From assembly GCA_022712815.1 (NCBI GenBank), contig JAFLJW010000347.1, positions 1-5,009 on the forward strand: a stretch of 5,009 nt of DNA, in the 5' to 3' direction. This stretch comes from Pseudodesulfovibrio sp. GTDB taxonomy: Bacteria; Desulfobacterota; Desulfovibrionia; Desulfovibrionales; Desulfovibrionaceae. This document shows positions 1-5,009 of this stretch, piece by piece (the first letter of the stretch is position 1; each line of letters begins with the position of its first letter). Both the position numbers and the translations under genes were made by a program. The notes under the pieces are model-generated. The model was given only the letters and a program-made list of their open reading frames with translations. It was not told where the DNA came from and searched no databases.

Positions 1-615
1 GATGTCGTCATCCTTGCCAGACACGGACATGAGCACACCATTCCTCCCACGCATGTCAATTACCGTGCAAATGTTCAGGCATTGAAAGATGCCGGTTGTA
101 CCATGATCATTGCGACAACCGCCTGTGGTTCGCTACGCCAGAGAATCGACCGGGGGCATCTTGTTATCCTTGATCAGTTCATCGACTTTACCCGTCTGCG
201 CACAGTCTCATTTCACGAAGAGTTCGAGCCTCATAGCGCAACCCACACCGGCATGGCTGATCCTTTTGATGAAACACTTCGCTCTCTCATGAATGATGCG
301 TGTGATGCTCTTGATATCACGCACCATGAAACAGGTACGGTCGTGACCATTGAAGGCTCCCGCTTCTCCACCAGAGCGGAGTCCAACATGTTTCGCATGT
401 GGGGTGCTGATGTCATCAACATGAGCGTGGCCCCGGAATGCATTCTTGCCAATGAGGCAGGGCTGCCTTACGCCGCCGTTGCCATGAGTACCGATTACGA
501 TTGCTGGAAAACCGATGAAGCACCGGTCTCTTGGGATGAAATTCTTGAAGTTTTCAAGGGCAATGTAGAAAAAGTCACCTCACTGCTTACGGAAGTCATC
601 AAGAACATTAAGTAA
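1..615 (+). CDS. mtnP: S-methyl-5'-thioadenosine phosphorylase (MTAP), 5'-truncated by the window edge
   Basis: This is the 3' part of a phosphorylase that cleaves 5'-methylthioadenosine (MTA) with phosphate to adenine and 5-methylthioribose-1-phosphate in the cytosol. The frame is open from base 1, so 204 residues are visible. By comparison with human MTAP (recalled), roughly the first 55 residues lie outside the window. Visible landmarks, numbered from the first residue in the window, are LARHG (5-9, phosphate-binding Arg-His), ATTACGSL (38-45), DQFID (58-62), VTIEGSRFSTRAES (115-128), GADVINMS (135-142) and STDYDCWK (163-170). The two Asp of TDYD (D165, D167) correspond to human D220/D222, which mark MTAPs that read a 6-aminopurine, as opposed to 6-oxopurine PNPs. 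The C-terminus is about 24 residues shorter than human MTAP. W178 sits where human MTAP has V233 in the 5'-substituent pocket. An internal ATG at 82 is not a credible start because conserved motifs precede it. The family call is secure; the exact 5' group preferred is not. Confidence 0.93.
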   Translation, partial: DVVILARHGHEHTIPPTHVNYRANVQALKDAGCTMIIATTACGSLRQRIDRGHLVILDQFIDFTRLRTVSFHEEFEPHSATHTGMADPFDETLRSLMNDACDALDITHHETGTVVTIEGSRFSTRAESNMFRMWGADVINMSVAPECILANEAGLPYAAVAMSTDYDCWKTDEAPVSWDEILEVFKGNVEKVTSLLTEVIKNIK

Positions 616-623
616 GATAAAAA

Positions 624-1973
624 ATGTCACAAAATACAACGACCACATCCGCCCCAACACCTTGCGATTTGCTCGTTCAGGCAGATGTGGCCGTAACTCA
701 AGATGATACCCGAAGAGTCATCCTCAACGCGGGTGTCGCCGTAACCAACGGTATTGTCGTTGGCGTTGGCGACCATGATGACCTCTGCGCTCAATACGAG
801 CCGGGTACGAGTCTCGACCTCTCCGGCACGATGCTCATGCCCGGCCTGGTCAACGGGCACACACACCTTCCCATGACCCTGTTTAGAGGCTTTGCCGACG
901 ACATGCCGCTCATGGAGTGGCTGGAGGAACACATCTGGCCGGTGGAATTTCAACTGACCGATGAACTTCTCACCATCGGCGCGAACCTCGGATGCGCCGA
1001 ATTCATCAGAACAGGCTGCACATCATTCCTCAACAGTTACATGCATGAACACGTCACCGGAGAGATTGTATCACTGGCAGGTCTCCGCGTTGTTCTGGGC
1101 GAAGGCTTCTTCAGCTTCCCGTCTCCGCTTTTTCCTACGGCTGAGGAGTGCTGGCAAACCATCCGTGAATTGAGTCAACGCTACAGCGACAATCCATGCA
1201 TACGAACAGCTGTCACACCCCACGCGGCGTTCACAGTCACCCCTGACGAACTTGTGGCAAGCTTTGAGCTGGCAACCGAACTGGACGTCATCTGGCAGAT
1301 ACATCTGGCAGAATCCGAGACCGAGACCGCCATCTGCCTTGACAGGTACGGGAAACGCCCCATTGAGCTTCTCCACGCTCACGGACTATTGACCGGGCGC
1401 ACCACACTGCATCATTGTGTGGATATCACTGACGAGGAAATAGAGATTCTGGCCGATACCGGTGTGAATGTCGTTCACAACCCGGCCTCCAATCTGAAAC
1501 TGTGCTCCGGCATATCTCCTGTTCAAAAAATGCTTGATGCAGGTGTGATAGTCGGACTCGGAACGGACGGTGCTTCAAGCAACAACCAGCTCAATATGTT
1601 CCGTGACATGGCCCTTGCCGCTCTTATCGGCAAGGTCAGGCATGAAGATGCGTCTGCGGTCAGCGCACAGTCTGCCCTGGATATGGCAACCAGAGGTTCT
1701 GCCAGGTGTCTGGGATGGCCGGAACTGGGTCGTATTGAGGTCGGTTGCCCTGCCGACATGATAGCACTTGACCTTTCGACCCCGAACCTCATGCCCGCAT
1801 ACAATTATATCTCGCACGCCGTGTATGGCGCGACAGGCATGGAAGTATGCATGACAATGGTAGGTGGCAAAATTCTTTATCTGTACGGAGATTTCAGGAC
1901 CATGGATATGAAAGCCATGCGGACTGAGGCTTTGCTGGCTTCAAAGTGGGTTCTTTCCAAGGCAAAAAAGTAA
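624..1973 (+). CDS. mtaD: MTA/SAH deaminase-family amidohydrolase (5'-modified adenosine deaminase)
   Basis: A complete 449-residue metal-dependent amidohydrolase that should deaminate the adenine ring of a 5'-modified adenosine to the inosine analogue. The fold starts with the usual beta-sandwich segment (about 14-70). The barrel follows, with the metal ligands H79 and H81 (GHTH), H227 (IHLAE) and D315 (GTDG). Other family residues are E108 (WPVE), H200 (TPH), E230, H263/H264 (LHHC) and the VHNPASNLKL block (283-292). The C-terminus returns to the sandwich (GCPADMIALD, 374-383). Length is normal for the family. The ATG at 624 lies 8 nt after the upstream phosphorylase stop and has no good Shine-Dalgarno, so translation may be coupled to the gene before it. 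Two arginines that, as I recall, bind the homocysteine carboxylate in Thermotoga maritima TM0936 seem absent (E160 aligns with the first). MTA, 5'-deoxyadenosine or aminodeoxyfutalosine (an MqnX role) are thus real alternatives to SAH. Family sure, substrate open. Confidence 0.92.
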   Translation: MSQNTTTTSAPTPCDLLVQADVAVTQDDTRRVILNAGVAVTNGIVVGVGDHDDLCAQYEPGTSLDLSGTMLMPGLVNGHTHLPMTLFRGFADDMPLMEWLEEHIWPVEFQLTDELLTIGANLGCAEFIRTGCTSFLNSYMHEHVTGEIVSLAGLRVVLGEGFFSFPSPLFPTAEECWQTIRELSQRYSDNPCIRTAVTPHAAFTVTPDELVASFELATELDVIWQIHLAESETETAICLDRYGKRPIELLHAHGLLTGRTTLHHCVDITDEEIEILADTGVNVVHNPASNLKLCSGISPVQKMLDAGVIVGLGTDGASSNNQLNMFRDMALAALIGKVRHEDASAVSAQSALDMATRGSARCLGWPELGRIEVGCPADMIALDLSTPNLMPAYNYISHAVYGATGMEVCMTMVGGKILYLYGDFRTMDMKAMRTEALLASKWVLSKAKK

Positions 1974-1991
1974 AAAAAGACAGCAAAAAAC

Positions 1992-2021
1992 TTGACAACA
2001 CCCACTCCTGGTGCATATCGA
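1992..2021 (+). promoter_or_regulatory. Candidate sigma70-type promoter for the small cysteine-rich gene
   Basis: A perfect -35 hexamer TTGACA lies at 1992-1997, just after the mtaD stop. The -10 box is poorly defined. CATATC (2014-2019, spacer 16) and TATCGA (2016-2021, spacer 18) each match only 3 of 6 consensus bases. Three short A-tracts (1964-1969, 1972-1978, 1985-1990) directly upstream resemble an UP element or bent DNA. Initiation here would give an untranslated leader of roughly 75 nt before the gene at 2102. The -35 is directly visible; promoter function is inferred. Confidence 0.4.
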
Positions 2022-2085
2022 ATTCTGCTCTTGCATTAAATTAAATTTTATATGCCGCTGGCATCCTGTGAGCCGCATTATTTTT

Positions 2086-2091
2086 AGGAGG
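2086..2091 (+). promoter_or_regulatory. Strong ribosome binding site for the cysteine-rich protein gene
   Basis: AGGAGG, a full anti-16S match, stands 10 nt before the ATG at 2102. It fixes that start and is much stronger than the weak sites before mtaD and mnmG, which points to high translation of the small protein. Confidence 0.8.
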
Positions 2092-2101
2092 AAGGCACAA
2101 C

Positions 2102-2386
2102 ATGGCCAAGAAGAAAACTATTTCCCTGGAAGGCGCTGTCAAAACCGACGCCGGTCTGACTTACAAGGGTGTCATCATGGAACCCATTGTAGAAAAATGT
2201 GAAGGTTGTGAACGCGCTGTCTCCTTTGAAGAGGACAAGTTCTGCCCCACCTACGCTCGTCCCGAAATCAAATGGGCTAAGGGCATCTGCAATTTCGCCA
2301 CCCACGTCAGCACAGAAGTCAACAAGGGCGGCAAGGTCAAAGTCAACCCGCTCAAGGCTTCCAAACGCGCTGCACGCGGCCGCTAG
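2102..2386 (+). CDS. PxxKW-type cysteine-rich small protein, function unknown
   Basis: A 94-residue protein with a lysine-rich N-terminus (MAKKKT) and a basic tail ending RAARGR. Its core has four cysteines, C33 and C36 (CEGC), C48 (FCPTY) and C63 (GICNF), in the spacing CxxC-x11-C-x14-C. Between the last two lies P54-E-I-K57-W58, which fits the PxxKW motif that names a small family I recall mainly from sulfate-reducing and related Desulfobacterota. Four cysteines in this arrangement could hold zinc or an iron-sulfur cluster, but that is inference. No signal peptide or membrane segment is visible, so it is probably cytosolic. The basic ends would suit nucleic acid or ribosome contact, which is speculation. 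The gene stands alone, with a probable promoter, the best Shine-Dalgarno in the window and a strong terminator 21 nt after the stop, so it looks independently and well expressed. Gene reality is near certain; biochemical role unknown. Confidence 0.88.
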   Translation: MAKKKTISLEGAVKTDAGLTYKGVIMEPIVEKCEGCERAVSFEEDKFCPTYARPEIKWAKGICNFATHVSTEVNKGGKVKVNPLKASKRAARGR

Positions 2387-2407
2387 ACAACCGGAAATCA
2401 AAAATGG

Positions 2408-2435
2408 GGCGGGGCTTTGGCCCCGCCTTTTTTTT
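2408..2435 (+). terminator. Intrinsic (rho-independent) terminator
   Basis: An 8-bp perfect GC stem, GGCGGGGC (2408-2415) paired with GCCCCGCC (2420-2427), closes a TTTG loop (2416-2419) and is followed directly by eight T (2428-2435). It ends transcription of the small cysteine-rich gene. An A-run at 2400-2404 on the other side would give a weaker terminator for the - strand. Confidence 0.93.
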
Positions 2436-2436
2436 G

Positions 2437-2465
2437 TTTAGTCCCATAGATTTTTGGGCTATAAA
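2437..2465 (+). promoter_or_regulatory. Candidate promoter for the M20 hydrolase-mnmG unit
   Basis: TATAAA (2460-2465) is a 5-of-6 match to the -10 consensus. A weak -35, TTTAGT (2437-2442, 3 of 6), lies 17 bp upstream. Transcription would start near 2472, giving a leader of about 18 nt to the ATG at 2490. The site follows the terminator immediately, as expected for a new transcription unit. An imperfect inverted repeat spans the space between the two boxes. Confidence 0.5.
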
Positions 2466-2489
2466 ACGACTTAACGAACCGGAGGACTC

Positions 2490-3710
2490 ATGGACAATCT
2501 TTTTTCTATACTCGACCAACAAACTGAACTTGTTGTTGATCTCCAAAAAAAACTTACGTCAATTCCTGCTCTTGGCCCCAAAAATGGTGGTGATGGAGAA
2601 AAAGAAAAAGCCGAGTTTCTGCTTGCCCATCTCAAGTCAATGGGCATTGAAGATATCCGCGAATTCAAAGCTCCCGACAATGACGTCCAGTGCGGATTCC
2701 GTCCCAACATCGCTGCGATAATTCCCGGCAAAAATACAGATAAGACCCTGTGGGTCATCTCCCATATTGATGTCGTTCCTCCGGGTGATCTGGAACTGTG
2801 GACCTCTGATCCCTATACTCTGGTCCGCGAAGGCGACACGCTCATTGGCCGTGGTGTCGAGGACAACCAGCAGGGGATCGTTTCTTCCCTGCTGACGGCT
2901 CAGGCCCTCATTGACCACGACATCACCCCTGAAATCAATTTCGGCATGCTCTTTGTCGCAGATGAAGAGACGGGCAGCACGTTCGGCCTGGGATATCTCG
3001 TTCAGGAACATGAAGAACTCTTCAAGAAAAGCGATCTGTTCCTCGTTCCCGATTTTGGCGAACCAAACTCGGAAATGGTCGAAGTCGCAGAAAAATCCAT
3101 GTTCTGGCTCAAGATCATCATTGAAGGTAAGCAATGCCATGCCTCGACCCCGGATCAGGGTTTGAATACCCTTATCCCTGCCGCTGATTTCATTCTCAGA
3201 ATCAAGGACCTGGAAGAAATTTACGATGCGGAAAACCCGATTTACGATCCGCCTCGTTCCACATTTCAACCGACCATGAAAGAAGCCAATGTGGAAAATG
3301 TGAACACCATTCCCGGGCGTGACGTATTCTACGTGGATTCCCGTGTCATGCCCGAATATGACCTTGATGAAATTCTCGACACTATCAAGGGATTTGGCGC
3401 AGAAGTGGAAAAAAAGTATGGCGTCACCATTTCCTACGACAGAACCATGTACGAACAGGCTGCCCCCCCAACTCCCGCTGACAGCGAGATCGCACTCAAA
3501 GTCATGCAGAGCGTCAAGAAGGTCTATAACAATAATCCTCGCACTGTTGGCGTGGGTGGTGGCACTGTGGCCGCATTTCTGAGGCGCAAGGGATATCAGG
3601 CCGTTGTCTGGGCGACATTGAACCACAATGCCCATCAGCCAAATGAATGGTCATCCATCAAGAATACCATCAATGATGCCAAGGTCATGTCCGACATGCT
3701 CTTGGCCTAA
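2490..3710 (+). CDS. M20 family metallo-hydrolase (ArgE/DapE/ACY1 type), substrate unknown
   Basis: A complete 406-residue cytosolic zinc hydrolase of the M20 peptidase/deacylase family, which cleaves amide bonds of small N-acyl amino acids or peptides. The catalytic set is intact: H92 and D94 (SHIDVVP), bridging D125 (RGVED), general base E159 and ligand E160 (ADEETG), D188 (VPDFGE) and H382 (NAHQPNEW). H217 (QCHAST) is the usual dimerisation-domain histidine, and GVGGGT (354-359) lies near the C-terminus. The lid domain runs from about 205 to 315 between the two halves of the catalytic domain. GGAGG at 2481-2485 is 4 nt before the ATG and supports this start. This subgroup is often annotated as succinyl-diaminopimelate desuccinylase or acetylornithine deacetylase, but no lysine or arginine biosynthesis gene is nearby, so I do not assign either. 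It probably shares a transcript with mnmG. No signal peptide is visible. Confidence 0.9.
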   Translation: MDNLFSILDQQTELVVDLQKKLTSIPALGPKNGGDGEKEKAEFLLAHLKSMGIEDIREFKAPDNDVQCGFRPNIAAIIPGKNTDKTLWVISHIDVVPPGDLELWTSDPYTLVREGDTLIGRGVEDNQQGIVSSLLTAQALIDHDITPEINFGMLFVADEETGSTFGLGYLVQEHEELFKKSDLFLVPDFGEPNSEMVEVAEKSMFWLKIIIEGKQCHASTPDQGLNTLIPAADFILRIKDLEEIYDAENPIYDPPRSTFQPTMKEANVENVNTIPGRDVFYVDSRVMPEYDLDEILDTIKGFGAEVEKKYGVTISYDRTMYEQAAPPTPADSEIALKVMQSVKKVYNNNPRTVGVGGGTVAAFLRRKGYQAVVWATLNHNAHQPNEWSSIKNTINDAKVMSDMLLA

Positions 3711-3726
3711 GGCTGGCGTCAGATTC

Positions 3727-4893
3727 ATGCAACGCAAAGCCCCATTTCCCGATCTTTTTGATCTGATCATAGTTGGCGCAGGCCATGCCGGTTGCGAAGC
3801 CGCCATGGCTGCCGCACGCCTTGGGCTAAACACCCTGCTCCTGACCATTAATGTGGATCGCATCGGTCACCTTTCGTGCAATCCGGCTATCGGAGGGCTT
3901 GCCAAGGGTCATATGGTCAAGGAAATTGACGCCCTGGGTGGTATGATGGGCCTCTGGGCCGATGCCGCAGGTATCCAATTTCGCATTCTCAACACACGCA
4001 AGGGACCAGCAGTCCGCTCCAGTCGTGCACAAATTGACCGCGCTGAATATATGCGCGTGGTCCAGAAATCAATTTTCTCCCAGCCGAACCTGTGGGTATT
4101 TCAGGACACGGCCGATGCAGTCCTGACCGAGAAAGGACGAGCTTGTGGCGTCAAGACACAGTTGGGTGAAACCATCCGTTCAAAGGCTGTACTGCTCACC
4201 ACCGGCACATTCCTCAAAGGCCTCATTCACGTTGGAATGGATAACTTCAGTGGCGGACGTCTTGGCGATCCGGCTTCCAATTCGCTCTCCGACAACCTGC
4301 GCGAAATCGGCCTTGAACTGGGCCGCCTCAAGACAGGCACAACGCCACGCCTGCTCAAGGACTCCATAAATTTCGACAAGATGGAAATACAACCGGGCGA
4401 CGATCCACCCATTCCATTCAGCTTTCGGAACAAGACCGTCCCCATGCCACAGGTTCCCTGTTACCTGACCTACACCAACCCTGATGCCCATGAAGCCATC
4501 CGCTCCGGGTTTGATCGTTCTCCCATGTTCACCGGCGTCATAGAGGGAACCGGAGCACGCTATTGTCCATCTATTGAAGACAAGGTCGCACGTTTTCCGG
4601 AGAAGGACCGACATCAGGTTTTTATCGAGCCAGAGGGTCTCAATCATCCTGAAATGTATCCCAGTGGCATTCCCACCAGCTTGCCGCTTGATGTACAGAA
4701 GAAAATGATTGCTGCCATTGAAGGCCTTGAAAACGCACAGATTGTCCGTCCCGGCTACGCTATCGAATATGATTATTCCCAGCCGACCCAGCTCAAACCG
4801 ACGCTGGAGACCAAAATTTTACCGGGCCTCTTTTTGGCAGGACAAATCAACGGCACACCCGGTTATGAAGAAGCTGCCGCACAGGGGCTATGA
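3727..4893 (+). CDS. mnmG: tRNA uridine-5-carboxymethylaminomethyl modification enzyme MnmG (GidA), N-terminal 388 residues, ended by an in-frame TGA
   Basis: MnmG with MnmE uses FAD, NADH and methylene-tetrahydrofolate to install the (carboxymethyl)aminomethyl group on U34 of certain tRNAs. Visible landmarks are the FAD Rossmann motif GAGHAG (17-22), the block around C51 (SCNPAIGGLAKGH), TTGTFL (158-163), GGRLGDP (176-182), RLKTGTTPRL (200-209), the signature around C280 (GARYCPSIEDK), and AGQINGxxGYEEAAAQG (371-387). C51 and C280 match the two conserved cysteines of E. coli MnmG (C47, C277). The ATG at 3727 is 16 nt after the M20 stop. Longer in-frame starts upstream would add 33 residues without family similarity, inside the M20 gene. 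The Shine-Dalgarno is weak. Typical MnmG is about 620-630 residues. Here TGA is codon 389, yet MnmG-like sequence continues in the same frame after it. A 388-residue product would lack the helical C-terminal part needed for tRNA and MnmE contacts. A sequence error near the contig end is a strong alternative to a real nonsense mutation. Confidence 0.9.
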   Translation: MQRKAPFPDLFDLIIVGAGHAGCEAAMAAARLGLNTLLLTINVDRIGHLSCNPAIGGLAKGHMVKEIDALGGMMGLWADAAGIQFRILNTRKGPAVRSSRAQIDRAEYMRVVQKSIFSQPNLWVFQDTADAVLTEKGRACGVKTQLGETIRSKAVLLTTGTFLKGLIHVGMDNFSGGRLGDPASNSLSDNLREIGLELGRLKTGTTPRLLKDSINFDKMEIQPGDDPPIPFSFRNKTVPMPQVPCYLTYTNPDAHEAIRSGFDRSPMFTGVIEGTGARYCPSIEDKVARFPEKDRHQVFIEPEGLNHPEMYPSGIPTSLPLDVQKKMIAAIEGLENAQIVRPGYAIEYDYSQPTQLKPTLETKILPGLFLAGQINGTPGYEEAAAQGL

Positions 4894-4993
4894 GCCTCTC
4901 TCAATGTCAGCAACTCCCTTCAACGACGTGAACCGTTCCTGCTCGCGCGCGATCAGGCGTACATGGCGGTTCTGGTCGATGATCTCGTTACCA
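4894..4993 (+). pseudogene. mnmG: Continuation of mnmG downstream of the in-frame TGA (3' end missing)
   Basis: The frame used by mnmG stays open after the TGA and encodes sequence typical of the next MnmG segment, including REPFLLARDQAY and MAVLVDDLVT. No insertion or deletion is needed to join it to the upstream part, and the distance from the QG motif is normal. There is no separate start signal, so it is not an independent gene. Either the gene is broken by one base change, or the TGA is an assembly or read error and the gene is a normal mnmG cut by the contig end. The family similarity stops at about 4993, where the adapter-like sequence begins. Confidence 0.75.
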
Positions 4994-5009
4994 AGATAGG
5001 AAGAGCGTC
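4994..5009 (+). other. Probable untrimmed Illumina adapter at the contig end
   Basis: These last 16 bases read AGATAGGAAGAGCGTC. They match the Illumina TruSeq-type adapter start AGATCGGAAGAGCGTC at 15 of 16 positions, with a single C-to-A difference at 4998. Translated in the mnmG frame they replace the expected conserved MnmG continuation (of the GTKEPYRMF kind after DDLVTK) with an unrelated IGRA. A match this long, flush with the sequence end, is very unlikely by chance. It should not be treated as genomic DNA. Confidence 0.85.

Noticed and set aside
231..452. Open frame on the - strand opposite the phosphorylase
   Set aside because: It is antisense to conserved MTAP motifs and has no start signal or recognisable product.
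2052..2064. Small hairpin ATGCC-GCT-GGCAT as an mtaD terminator or attenuator
   Set aside because: The stem is only 5 bp and has no T-run after it, so it is not a credible intrinsic terminator. No competing structure for attenuation is visible.
2059..2074. Sigma54-like site, TGGCA with GG and GC at the right 12-base offset
   Set aside because: The -12 element reads GAGC and not TTGC, and the implied start near 2085 would fall on the Shine-Dalgarno, leaving almost no leader.
2637..3635. Long open frame of 332 codons on the - strand
   Set aside because: It lies wholly antisense to the M20 gene, whose catalytic motifs are intact, and I recognise no motif in its translation. It is a codon-bias shadow.
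3628..3726. Upstream in-frame ATG at 3628 as the mnmG start
   Set aside because: The extra 33 residues have no MnmG character and overlap the M20 gene in another frame. The family N-terminus fits the ATG at 3727.
4891..4893. TGA read as selenocysteine, or as Trp in an alternative genetic code
   Set aside because: Homologs do not have Cys at this place and I see no convincing SECIS-like hairpin just downstream. The Trp codons I checked in the other genes are TGG with no internal TGA, so a genome-wide recoding is not supported.
4709..4999. Open frame of 96 codons overlapping the end of mnmG
   Set aside because: It is a different frame over clear MnmG coding sequence, without a ribosome site, and it runs into the adapter-like bases.

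Overview
The window looks like a 5 kb piece of a Desulfovibrio-like member of the Desulfobacterota. I infer this from the small PxxKW-type cysteine-rich protein, the style of the M20 hydrolase and MnmG, and a moderate base composition. No rRNA or other taxonomic marker is present, so the assignment is tentative. All genes are on the + strand. I see no mobile element, CRISPR array, tRNA or rRNA, and no new multi-gene system.

Region 1 (1-1973) is a tight two-gene unit. It holds the 3' two thirds or so of an S-methyl-5'-thioadenosine phosphorylase (MTAP, purine nucleoside phosphorylase superfamily) and, 8 nt later, a complete amidohydrolase of the MTA/SAH deaminase (MtaD) family. Both act on 5'-modified adenosines left over from S-adenosylmethionine chemistry (methylthioadenosine, 5'-deoxyadenosine, S-adenosylhomocysteine or aminodeoxyfutalosine), so the unit is best read as nucleoside by-product salvage.

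Region 2 (1974-2436) is a stand-alone small gene. It has A-tracts and a perfect -35 hexamer upstream, a very strong Shine-Dalgarno, a 94-residue four-cysteine protein of unknown function, and a textbook intrinsic terminator.

Region 3 (2437-4993) starts with a plausible promoter containing an imperfect inverted repeat. An M20 metallo-hydrolase follows, and 16 nt after it mnmG (gidA), the FAD-dependent tRNA wobble-uridine modification enzyme. The mnmG frame is interrupted by an in-frame TGA at codon 389, and recognisable MnmG sequence resumes in the same frame directly after it.

The last 16 bases (4994-5009) match the Illumina adapter start AGATCGGAAGAGCGTC at 15 of 16 positions. MnmG similarity ends exactly where the match begins. 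The window end is therefore probably a contig end with untrimmed adapter, and the nearby TGA should be treated as a possible sequence error before any biological reading.
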